Positions 42,194-50,366 of a stretch of DNA of 64,000 bases are shown here, piece by piece; the stretch's first letter is position 1; every line of letters begins with the position of its first letter. The notes under the pieces were generated by a model that was given only the letters and a program-made list of their open reading frames with translations, was not told the DNA's origin and did no database searches. This DNA is from JAJVHZ01 sp041395385. GTDB taxonomy: Bacteria > Pseudomonadota > Gammaproteobacteria > JAJPIJ01. The stretch is taken from assembly GCA_041395385.1 (NCBI GenBank), contig JAWLAN010000020.1:39383-103382 (forward strand). The letters run 5' to 3'. A program made the position numbers and the translations under genes.

Positions 42194-42970
42194 GTGAACG
42201 TCCTCGTCTTCGATATAGAGACCGTGCCGGATGTCGAGGCAGGGCGCCGGCAATACGGCCTGGAGGGATTGAGCGACACGGACGTGGCGAACACGATGTT
42301 CGCCAAGCGCCGCCAGGAAACCGGCGGCACCAGCGACTTCCTGCGCCATCATTTGCACCGCATCGTCGCCATATCCGCCGTCCTGCGCACCGGCGACCGG
42401 CTGAACGTCTGGTCGCTCGGCGATGTCGGCGCGCCCGAGCAGGAGATCATCAACCGCTTTTTCGAAGGCATCGAGCGTTACACGCCGACACTGGTATCGT
42501 GGAACGGCGGCGCCTTCGATCTCCCCGTGCTGCATTACCGGGCACTCGTACACGGCGTGCCCGCCGCGCGCTACTGGGAGACCGGGGATGATGACACCAG
42601 TTTTCGCTACAACAACTATCTCAGCCGTTACCACTGGCGACACCTCGACCTGATGGACGTGATTGCCGGCTATCAACCGCGTGCCGTCGCCCCGCTCGAC
42701 GAGGTCGCCGTCCTGCTCGGTCTGCCCGGCAAGCTCGGCATGCACGGCAGCCGGGTCTGGGAGCACTTCCAGCGCGGCGATCTGCAGGGGATACGCGACT
42801 ATTGCGAGACCGACGTCATCAACACGTATCTCATCTATCTGCGCTTCGAGTTGGTGCGGGGGCGACTGAGCCGCGAGGCGCACGATCGCGAATGCGGGCG
42901 GATGCGCGAGTACCTTCGCAGCGAGCAGCGGCCGCACTTCCGGGCATACCTCGATGCCTGGCGGGAGTAG
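42194..42970 (+). CDS. PolB-type 3'-5' exonuclease
   Basis: A 258-residue DEDD exonuclease related to the proofreading domain of family B DNA polymerases, standing alone. Exo I is FDIETVPD (Asp 7, Glu 9), Exo II WNGGAFDLPVL and Exo III YCETDVINTY, so all four metal-binding acids are present. It should digest single-stranded DNA or RNA ends. The GTG at 42194 matches the family N-terminus. Its 3' end overlaps rlmD by 17 bases, so the two are co-translated. Confidence 0.9.
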   Translation: MNVLVFDIETVPDVEAGRRQYGLEGLSDTDVANTMFAKRRQETGGTSDFLRHHLHRIVAISAVLRTGDRLNVWSLGDVGAPEQEIINRFFEGIERYTPTLVSWNGGAFDLPVLHYRALVHGVPAARYWETGDDDTSFRYNNYLSRYHWRHLDLMDVIAGYQPRAVAPLDEVAVLLGLPGKLGMHGSRVWEHFQRGDLQGIRDYCETDVINTYLIYLRFELVRGRLSREAHDRECGRMREYLRSEQRPHFRAYLDAWRE

Positions 42971-44285
42971 CGCGCCCGGCTCGAGGCGATCCGGGCCGAA
43001 GGCCGGGCCGGTCACGCTCGGCATAGAGTCCTTGTCGCACGAGGGGCGCGGCGTGGCGCGCAACGACGGCAAGACGGTGTTCGTCGACAACGCGCTGCCG
43101 GGCGAGCGGGTCTCCGCCAGGATCGTGCGCCGGCACGGACGCTACGACGAGGCGATCGCCGAGCACATCGATCAGTGGTCACCCGATCGCACGCACCCGG
43201 GCTGCGAGCACTTCGGCGTGTGCGGCGGCTGCAGCCTTCAGCACATGGCTCCGGCCGCGCAAATAGCGCACAAGCAGCGGATGCTGCTCGAACAGTTGCA
43301 GCACGTGGGGCGGGTGGCGCCGTCGGCGGTATTGCCGCCGGTCACCGGGCCGGTGTGGGGCTATCGCCGCCGGGCGCGCCTCGGGCTGCGCCTGGTGCCG
43401 AAGAAGGGAGGCGTGCTGGTCGGGTTCCGGGAGAAAAACGGCCGCTACATCGCGGATATCCGGCGCTGTCCCGTGCTGCGTCCCGAGGTGGGGGAGAATC
43501 TGCTGGCCATACGCGAGCTCATCGGCGCATTGAGCTGTGCCGATCAAATCCCGCAGATCGAGGTTGGGGTCGATGACACGGGCCCGGTGCTCACTATCCG
43601 CCATCTCGCTCCAATGACCGTGGAGGATCTCGGTCATCTGGGCGAGGCCGCGCGCAGGCACGACTGGCGCATCTACCTGCAGCCGGGGGGCATCGACAGC
43701 GTCCGTCCCCTCACCACCGCTCAGCGGCCCCTTTGTTTCGCCGTGCCGCGGCACGGAGTGCGCCTGCAGTTCGAGCCGCTCGACTTCATACAGGTCAACG
43801 GCGACATCAATCTCGCGGCCATCGACGCCGTGGTTGCGTTGCTGGACCTGAGACCCGACGACCGCGTGTTGGATCTGTTCTGCGGGCTCGGCAACTTCAC
43901 CCTCCCGATTGCGCGCCGGGTCGCCTGGACGATCGGTATGGAGGGAGAGGCTGGACTGGTCGCGCGGGCGCAGGCGAACGCCGAGCGCAACGGCATCCAC
44001 AACGTGGAGTTTCTCGCGGCCGATCTGACGACGGCGCAGCCGCCGCCGCGGCCATACAACAAGGTCGTGCTGGATCCGCCGCGTACCGGCGCCATCGAGA
44101 TCCTTCGGCGCATGGATCTGCGCGAGGTGTCCGTCGTGGTTTACATCTCCTGCAATCCTGCCACCTTGGCTCGCGACGCGGACGTGCTGGTCCACGGGCA
44201 CGGGTTCCGGCTGGCGAAGGCGGGCGTCATGGACATGTTTCCGCATACGGCCCACGTCGAATCGCTGGCGCTGTTCGTGCGCTGA
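42954..44285 (+). CDS. rlmD: 23S rRNA (uracil-1939-C5)-methyltransferase RlmD
   Basis: A 443-residue SAM-dependent enzyme. It has an N-terminal TRAM domain (about 18-75), the Fe-S cysteines (CEHFGVCGGC and a fourth in IRRCPVL), the SAM site LDLFCGLGNFTLPIA, and the catalytic SCNPATLARD. Length and motif order match RlmD. The ATG at 42954 overlaps the exonuclease gene and adds a Gly/Ser/Arg-rich tail before the TRAM domain. ErpA in this window could supply its cluster. Confidence 0.95.
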   Translation: MPGGSSAPGSRRSGPKAGPVTLGIESLSHEGRGVARNDGKTVFVDNALPGERVSARIVRRHGRYDEAIAEHIDQWSPDRTHPGCEHFGVCGGCSLQHMAPAAQIAHKQRMLLEQLQHVGRVAPSAVLPPVTGPVWGYRRRARLGLRLVPKKGGVLVGFREKNGRYIADIRRCPVLRPEVGENLLAIRELIGALSCADQIPQIEVGVDDTGPVLTIRHLAPMTVEDLGHLGEAARRHDWRIYLQPGGIDSVRPLTTAQRPLCFAVPRHGVRLQFEPLDFIQVNGDINLAAIDAVVALLDLRPDDRVLDLFCGLGNFTLPIARRVAWTIGMEGEAGLVARAQANAERNGIHNVEFLAADLTTAQPPPRPYNKVVLDPPRTGAIEILRRMDLREVSVVVYISCNPATLARDADVLVHGHGFRLAKAGVMDMFPHTAHVESLALFVR

Positions 44286-44460
44286 GCGGCACACCTGGGG
44301 GGGCGTACCGAGGCCTCGATCCGTCGGCAGAAGAGGGAGCGAAGTCCTCGTATCTCCGGGAGATCCGGGGGCTGGAGCGCATCCTGCCGATCCACGCACA
44401 AATCCCGCTCCGATCAGCTATGGCGCCGCTGCCGGGGGTGGTCCATCATTTGCAGGTTGA

Positions 44461-47241
44461 ATGGCTCCAGAGCCTGCCGATCCGATGACAGAATCCCCTT
44501 TCAGACCCGCCGCCATGATCGCGAGCGCGGCATCACGGTCCTCGACCGAGGGCAGCTGGATGCGCTTTGCCGTCGGCGGCGTGCTCGCCTGGATCGGGGT
44601 CTGCCTGCTGCTCATGCTGGCGCCCATCGAGAACGAGCTCATCGCCAAATGGATAGGCTGGTACGACTTCCCGCTCGGCCCGCTCGTCGTCTACCTGTGC
44701 TTCCGCATCTGCCGATCGCCGAACATGGATGCGCGAGCGCGCCGCGGATGGCTGATGATAGGGCTGTGCTACCTCACCTACTGGCTGGGCAACTGCACCT
44801 GGAATACCTTCGAGGTGATCCTAGAGATCGAGCCGTTCCCCTCGATCGCCGACGTGTTCTTCCTTTCGATGTACCCGTTCATGTTCCTCGGGCTGATCAT
44901 GCTCTCCGAGCCCCTGAACAGCCGGCGGGAGAAGATCAAGTTCTCGCTGGACGTGGCGACCATCATGGTGGCCGCGAGCGCCTTCATGGCGTATTTCATC
45001 GTCGCGCGCGTCGAGCACGATCCGGAGACCTCGCTGTGGGAGACGGCCATCCTGATGGCCTATCCGGTGGGCGATATCCTGATCGCCTTTGGTATCGTCT
45101 CCGTGCTGCTCCGCCGGCGGTCCTCCGGGGGGATGAACCCGGTCTCGCTGCTGCTGCTGTCACAGACCGCAATGTTCGCCGCCGACATGTTCTTCTTCGT
45201 GCAGTCGCTCGACGGCACCTACGAGACCGGCGGCATCCCGGATCTGTGCTTCATTCTCTCATGGGCGTTGATGATCACCGCCTGTTACCTGCAGTTCCTG
45301 CACGGCGCGCAATCGGCGCAGCGAGCGGAATCCGAGAAGCCGTATCCGTACAGGTTGTCACCCTATCTCGCGGTCATCGCCGGCTACGGCCTGCTCGTGT
45401 TCGATCACATCACGCACAACGAGCGCGTCGGCAGCATACCGCTGCCCACCGCTCTGCTGCTCACGTCGCTGGTGATCATCCGTCAGGTCTTCGCGGCGCG
45501 CGAGCTGGCGCAACTGCACGCCTCGCAGGCCGAGCGCAAGGCCGAGCAGCGCTTCGCCTCGCTGGTGAAGCACGCCTCGGACGTGGTGCTCGTCACGGAC
45601 GTGGAGGGCACGATCCGGTTCGCCACCCGCTCCATAGAGCGCATGCTCGGATGGCCGGCGGAGACGATGCCTGGGTGCAATCTCGCGGTGCTGATGCACC
45701 ACGAGGACATACCGACCATGCAGCGCTTTCTGCGCGAGGTCAGCGCCCAGACCGACATCAGCGAGCCCGTCGAGTGGCGGGTGCGCAACCGCGACGACGG
45801 CTGGCAGTATGTCGAGGTGATAGCGTCGAATCTGATCAGCGATCCCAACATTGGCGGCGTCGTGCTCAACTGTCGCGATGTCACCGACAGGCGCGGCCTG
45901 GAGGATCGCCTGCGCCACATGGCGTTCCACGATCCGCTGACGCTCCTGCCCAACCGCAACCTGTTCAATGATCGGGTGCAGCAGGCGCTCGACCGCAGCG
46001 CCCGTCACAGCGCCAGCGTCGCGGTAATGTTCGTCGATCTCGACAATTTCAAGAACATCAACGACAGCCTTGGACACGAGATGGGTGACAATCTGCTGGT
46101 CGCCGTCGCCGAGCGGCTGCGACGGGTGGTGCGCCCGAGCGACACGGTGGCGCGGCTGGGTGGCGACGAGTTCGCGGTGCTGCTCGAGGACTTCAAGACC
46201 GCCCAGGACCTCTCGGCGCTGGCCGTGCGCATGATCGACTCCTTGAACGTGCCGGTGTTTCTGGCGAGCAAGCACGTCACGGTTACCGGCAGCATTGGCA
46301 TCGCGATCGCGGCAGAAGGCGACAAGACACAGGACATCATGCGTAACGCCGACGTGGCGATGTACCGGGCGAAGGCGCGCGGCAAGGCGAACTACGAGTT
46401 CTTCGAAGCCACCATGCACGCGCAGATTCTCGAGCACATGGAGATGGAGATGGATCTTCGTCGCGCGCTGCAGGCCGGCGAGTTCGTCGTTCACTATCAG
46501 CCGGTCGTGAACCTGCAGAACAACGTGATCGTCGGCGTCGAGGCATTGGTGCGGTGGAATCACCCGCACCGTGGCCTAGTGTATCCCGGCACGTTCATCG
46601 GCGTCGCGGAGGGCAGCGACCTCATCGTGAACCTGGGACGCTGGGTCCTGTTCGAGGCGTGCGCGCAGGGCAGGCGATGGCAGGACACGTTCCCGTCGGA
46701 CGTGCTGCAGCACATCTCGGTCAACATCTCGGGCCGCCAGCTGCAACACGAAGGGTTCGTCGGCGAGGTGAAGACCATTCTCGCGCAGACCGGTGTGCGT
46801 CCCGAGTCCGTCGTGCTCGAGATCACGGAAAGCGTCCTGATGCAGAACGTGGAATGGACGCGGGAGCGGTTGCGGGCCCTGAAGGATCTCGGCGTGCGGC
46901 TGGCCCTGGACGATTTCGGCACGGGCTATTCGGCGTTGAGTTACCTCCACCAGTTCCCGTTCGACGTCCTCAAGATCGATCGCTCCTTCGTGAGCAAGAT
47001 CAACGACGAGGCCACCAGCGACGCGCTGGTCCGCACCATCGTCGCGATGGGTTATTCATTGGGCCTGAGCACGGTTGCCGAGGGCATCGAGAACCTGGGC
47101 CAGCTCGCGGAGCTGCGTCGCGTCGGCTGCAATGCGGGTCAGGGTTTCCTCTTCTCGCAGGCGGCGCCCGCGGAGGTCATCGGCCGTTTCCTGGCGACCC
47201 TGCGGGTAGGGCCGCAACTGACGGTGATCAGCAGCAACTAG
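44461..47241 (+). CDS. Membrane GGDEF-EAL protein with PAS sensor
   Basis: A 926-residue c-di-GMP enzyme. An N-terminal half with about nine membrane segments (residues 35-345) precedes a PAS domain (about 365-480). The GGDEF domain has the intact motif at about 567-571, preceded by the inhibitory-site motif RPSD. The EAL domain (motif at about 694-696, VEALVRW; also LDDFGTGYSAL and KIDRSFV) also keeps its metal and base residues. Both synthesis and breakdown could therefore be active, with the outcome set by the sensor domains. It is monocistronic as far as I can see and converges on the next gene. Confidence 0.94.
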   Translation: MAPEPADPMTESPFRPAAMIASAASRSSTEGSWMRFAVGGVLAWIGVCLLLMLAPIENELIAKWIGWYDFPLGPLVVYLCFRICRSPNMDARARRGWLMIGLCYLTYWLGNCTWNTFEVILEIEPFPSIADVFFLSMYPFMFLGLIMLSEPLNSRREKIKFSLDVATIMVAASAFMAYFIVARVEHDPETSLWETAILMAYPVGDILIAFGIVSVLLRRRSSGGMNPVSLLLLSQTAMFAADMFFFVQSLDGTYETGGIPDLCFILSWALMITACYLQFLHGAQSAQRAESEKPYPYRLSPYLAVIAGYGLLVFDHITHNERVGSIPLPTALLLTSLVIIRQVFAARELAQLHASQAERKAEQRFASLVKHASDVVLVTDVEGTIRFATRSIERMLGWPAETMPGCNLAVLMHHEDIPTMQRFLREVSAQTDISEPVEWRVRNRDDGWQYVEVIASNLISDPNIGGVVLNCRDVTDRRGLEDRLRHMAFHDPLTLLPNRNLFNDRVQQALDRSARHSASVAVMFVDLDNFKNINDSLGHEMGDNLLVAVAERLRRVVRPSDTVARLGGDEFAVLLEDFKTAQDLSALAVRMIDSLNVPVFLASKHVTVTGSIGIAIAAEGDKTQDIMRNADVAMYRAKARGKANYEFFEATMHAQILEHMEMEMDLRRALQAGEFVVHYQPVVNLQNNVIVGVEALVRWNHPHRGLVYPGTFIGVAEGSDLIVNLGRWVLFEACAQGRRWQDTFPSDVLQHISVNISGRQLQHEGFVGEVKTILAQTGVRPESVVLEITESVLMQNVEWTRERLRALKDLGVRLALDDFGTGYSALSYLHQFPFDVLKIDRSFVSKINDEATSDALVRTIVAMGYSLGLSTVAEGIENLGQLAELRRVGCNAGQGFLFSQAAPAEVIGRFLATLRVGPQLTVISSN

Positions 47242-47260
47242 TACCGCGCAAGTCGCGCGG

Positions 47261-48097
47261 CTACGCGATGGATCTGATGTGCTGCCGCCGCGGGAGCAGC
47301 CCCCTGACCTTGGCTTGCAGCCGGCCGGGGTAGTTCAGCCAGTACTCGTCGCCCTCGACGTCCACCTCCTCGATGCGCGCCACCAGCGGCTTCACTCCGA
47401 AGGCCGAGATGATGTCACGCATGGCCGGGATGAATATGTCCTGGGTGAACTGCAGCTCCTTGCCGGACATCTCGAAGGTTTCGAGCAGGATTGCATGCCG
47501 GATGAGCAGCATGGTGAACGCCTTGTAATAGTGCCGGGCGCGGCCGCCGTGCCGTTCGAGCCAGGACGTGGCGTCGAACAGGGATGCCGGGGAGATCTTC
47601 GGGAATTCCTCGAGCAGAAGTTCGTGGTGGAATTCGACCAGGGGTTGACCCCACAGCGTCGGCACCTCGCCCAGCGGTTGGCCGTCGACACGCGGGAAAT
47701 CGACGATATTCAGGTAGTCCATGCGGCGGCCGCCGTTGCGTCCGATGCCGCTGAAGAAGCCCATGCGCCCGAGCGCTCGCTTGCAGTGATTCAACGACAC
47801 GAACTGGTCGGCGTGGTACTCCCAGATGATCAGGTTCAGGCCGAACTGCCGCGCCAACGACATGGCCAGATGCATCTCGTGATTCGGCGTGGCGACCTGG
47901 CGGAAAAATATCGCCGCGCGCTTCTGTCGCATGATCGGCGGCACGTCGAGGATTCCCTCCCGATCGAGGTCGGGATAGATCGATCTCGCCTGACGCTCCT
48001 CGAGCAGGCGCACCGCCTCGCCCAGCGGCGTGTAGATGAACTCGCGTATCGCCTGCAGGTCGTTCAGCCTGCCCGGCGCGGATGTTCTCGTTGTCAT
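47261..48097 (-). CDS. Hypothetical protein, second gene of a membrane-protein pair
   Basis: A 278-residue soluble protein I do not recognise. It contains no signal peptide or membrane segment, and has several His/Asp/Glu-rich stretches (ATPNHEMHLAMSLARQFG, IWEYHADQFVSLNHCKR, VEFHHELLLEEFPK). These suggest a metal- or nucleotide-dependent enzyme, but no catalytic pattern is certain. It lies nine bases after a small membrane protein gene on the same strand, so the two probably act together. Codon use is like its neighbours. Confidence 0.85.
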   Translation of the reverse strand: MTTRTSAPGRLNDLQAIREFIYTPLGEAVRLLEERQARSIYPDLDREGILDVPPIMRQKRAAIFFRQVATPNHEMHLAMSLARQFGLNLIIWEYHADQFVSLNHCKRALGRMGFFSGIGRNGGRRMDYLNIVDFPRVDGQPLGEVPTLWGQPLVEFHHELLLEEFPKISPASLFDATSWLERHGGRARHYYKAFTMLLIRHAILLETFEMSGKELQFTQDIFIPAMRDIISAFGVKPLVARIEEVDVEGDEYWLNYPGRLQAKVRGLLPRRQHIRSIA

Positions 48098-48106
48098 GGT
48101 CTCGAG

Positions 48107-48703
48107 CTATCCGATCAGGCCGATGATCCACTGCCAGGACGCTACGACGATGCGCGCTATCAGGTCGGCGACGAATATCCAGTAGAGGTTGCAGACCAGG
48201 ACGCTGGCGAAAAACAGGTGCCAGTCGCGAGCACGCAGGCCGTCGAAGCTGCCGCGCCGGAAGAAGGCGGTCACGATGAAGGGATCGGTGACCGCGCAGA
48301 GGACCAGGAAGGTCAGCGCCGGGTTGCGGTGCGTGACCCAGACCACCAGGCGATCGATCCACGAAGGCTGCGCCTTGCGGGCGATGTCCGCCAGCAGGCC
48401 GCTGCCGACCCAGTCCACCCCCATGCGCTCATAGACGATGAGCAGCAACGCGCACTGCAGCAGCGAGAACAGCGTCATCAGGGCGCCGCCGAGGATTACC
48501 CCCTGCGTGTAGACTACGTAGGGGTAGATGACGAAATCGAATAAGTGATTGAAGGAACCGTAAAGCGCATGCCCGGTGCCGATCTGGGCGAGCCGAAACC
48601 AGAGCACGCGCGCCCCGGCGTTGCCGCCGATGGCGGTTGCCGGTGGTGCCGATATGCCATCATCTGCAGTAACCGCGGCTGTGGAGGGCGAGGAGTAACT
48701 CAT
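48107..48703 (-). CDS. Hypothetical membrane protein, first gene of the pair
   Basis: A 198-residue inner-membrane protein with about four hydrophobic segments (around YGSFNHLFDFVIYPYVVY, LMTLFSLLQCALLLIVY, ALTFLVLCAVTDPFIV and LFFASVLVCNLYWIFVADL). The first 30 residues are polar, Ser/Ala-rich and probably cytoplasmic. No known family is evident. It is followed after nine bases by a soluble unknown protein. A function tied to membrane sensing or transport is possible but unsupported. Confidence 0.85.
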   Translation of the reverse strand: MSYSSPSTAAVTADDGISAPPATAIGGNAGARVLWFRLAQIGTGHALYGSFNHLFDFVIYPYVVYTQGVILGGALMTLFSLLQCALLLIVYERMGVDWVGSGLLADIARKAQPSWIDRLVVWVTHRNPALTFLVLCAVTDPFIVTAFFRRGSFDGLRARDWHLFFASVLVCNLYWIFVADLIARIVVASWQWIIGLIG

Positions 48704-49078
48704 TGCGGCGAGACGCTGCCCCTGTTGTTATCGGTTCATTCCTGCCGCCCCTCGTCGGGTACGTCGGCGGCTGCTCCGGTAAGGAAAAACAAAGCCTCTC
48801 GGCCACGAAATGCCCGTTCGCTTTCCTGGCGCACCGCAGCGTCGCCAGCGTCGGGATTCCGGCAATGAGGGCTTGATTCGTACTAGTTTGGCCTAGGGTA
48901 GCAGGAAAACTGCGTCGAGATCATGACGCACAGCGGAATTGGTTCTCAAGGAGTCGGTTTTTTGACGCACTTAACAATAGGCGGATCGGGGTGTGTGAGC
49001 TGGCACGCCGGCCCATTGGCGGCCCGTGCCCCGGGCGCACACAGGGGGAACCGGAACCCATTCGCCGCTGGCGGCACC
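48704..49078. other. Divergent intergenic region
   Basis: About 375 bases between the unknown membrane gene and the serine hydrolase. An AAGGAG at 48949-48954 precedes an in-frame TTG, so translation of the hydrolase could begin as early as 48963 (or ATG 48923), but the encoded extension is low-complexity and lies before the signal peptide. The AT-richer part at 48870-48925 probably holds promoters; no consensus pair is convincing. Confidence 0.45.
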
Positions 49079-50296
49079 GTGAGGCCCCTGACACGGTTCG
49101 CGCTCGGCATCGTGTTGGCCGCGGCGGGCGGCATCGTGGCAGCAGCCCTGCCGGTGGTCGAGCCCGCCGCGGTGCAGATGGACCCGGCGCGACTCGCGCT
49201 CATCGACGATGTCGTGGACCGCGGCATGCGCCGCGGCGATTATCCGGGCGCCGTCGTTCTCGTCGGCCGTCATGGCCGGATCGCCTTTCAGCGTGCCTAC
49301 GGGGATCGGATCCGTATCCCCCGGCGCGACCCGATGCAGCTGGACACGGTTTTCGACATCGCTTCCCTGACCAAGGTGGTGGTGACCGCGCCCGCCGTCA
49401 TGCAGCTCGGCGAGGCCGGCCGGTTGTCGCTCGAGGATCGCCTGGGAGATCTCGTCCCGGCCTGCGATTCGCGGGACCGGCGCGACATCCGGGTACGCCA
49501 GCTGCTGGCGCACGAATCCGGCCTGCGCCGGATATTCACCGATCGGATGCTGCGCCGGATCGGCAGTTACCAGGACGGCGTGGCGATGGCATGCGCGGAG
49601 GAGATGACTGCCCGTCCCGGTGAACAGCTGAGTTACGGCGATCTGAACTACATCCTGCTGGGCGAGATCGTGCGCCGCGCGAGCGGAGAGGAGCTGGACC
49701 AGTACGCCTACCGTCACGTCCTGCGGCCGCTGGGGATGAACGAGACGTACTACAACCCTCCCGCGGCCCTGCATGCGCGGCTCGCCGGGGAGGATGTCAT
49801 GACCGGGGAGGTCGAAAACGGCGTGGCCACCCGGATGGGCGGGGTATCCGGTCATTCCGGGCTGTACAGCACCGCGGCGGACCTGGCGGTGTACAGCGCC
49901 ATGCTGCTCAACGGCGGCGCCTGGCAGGGAGTGCGCATACTCTCGGCGGCATCCGTGCAACGGATGACCACGGCGATGGTGCACCATGCGCGCGGCGCGC
50001 GCGGGTACGGCTTCGATGTCGCCACCGGCTTTTCCGGAAGTCGCGGCAGGCTGTTCCCCTGCGACTCCTACGGTCACACCGGTTACAGCGGCGTGTCGAT
50101 GTGGCTCGACCCCAACTCGGACACCTTCGTCATCGTCCTCACCAACCGCCTGCATCCCGACGGCAAGGGCGACGTGAAGCTGCTGCGCGAGGAGATCGCC
50201 ACCATCGCCGCCGGGGCGCTCCGGGACATGCATTACACGCGTGCCGCCGATGCGCCCCTGAACCCCGCGCATCGCTGTCGCGGGGGGCGGGGCTGA
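49079..50296 (+). CDS. Exported serine hydrolase, beta-lactamase/class C family
   Basis: A 405-residue protein with a signal peptide (FALGIVLAAAGGIVAAALP). Its penicillin-binding-protein-like fold keeps the serine-lysine motif SLTK (in FDIASLTKVV), a tyrosine motif in LSYGDLNYILLG and a late HTG (YGHTGYSGV) in place of KTG. Members include esterases, D-aminopeptidases and cell-wall-linked hydrolases as well as AmpC; the sequence does not show which. I chose the GTG at 49079 because it places the signal peptide at the N-terminus; longer starts exist. It lies 70 bases before the protein kinase gene. Confidence 0.85.
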   Translation: MRPLTRFALGIVLAAAGGIVAAALPVVEPAAVQMDPARLALIDDVVDRGMRRGDYPGAVVLVGRHGRIAFQRAYGDRIRIPRRDPMQLDTVFDIASLTKVVVTAPAVMQLGEAGRLSLEDRLGDLVPACDSRDRRDIRVRQLLAHESGLRRIFTDRMLRRIGSYQDGVAMACAEEMTARPGEQLSYGDLNYILLGEIVRRASGEELDQYAYRHVLRPLGMNETYYNPPAALHARLAGEDVMTGEVENGVATRMGGVSGHSGLYSTAADLAVYSAMLLNGGAWQGVRILSAASVQRMTTAMVHHARGARGYGFDVATGFSGSRGRLFPCDSYGHTGYSGVSMWLDPNSDTFVIVLTNRLHPDGKGDVKLLREEIATIAAGALRDMHYTRAADAPLNPAHRCRGGRG

Positions 50297-50366
50297 GGCG
50301 GCAGACCTTGCCGCCGCAGCAGGATTTCCCCAGAATCCTCTCAAGCTTCCACATCGTGGCGTCGGC

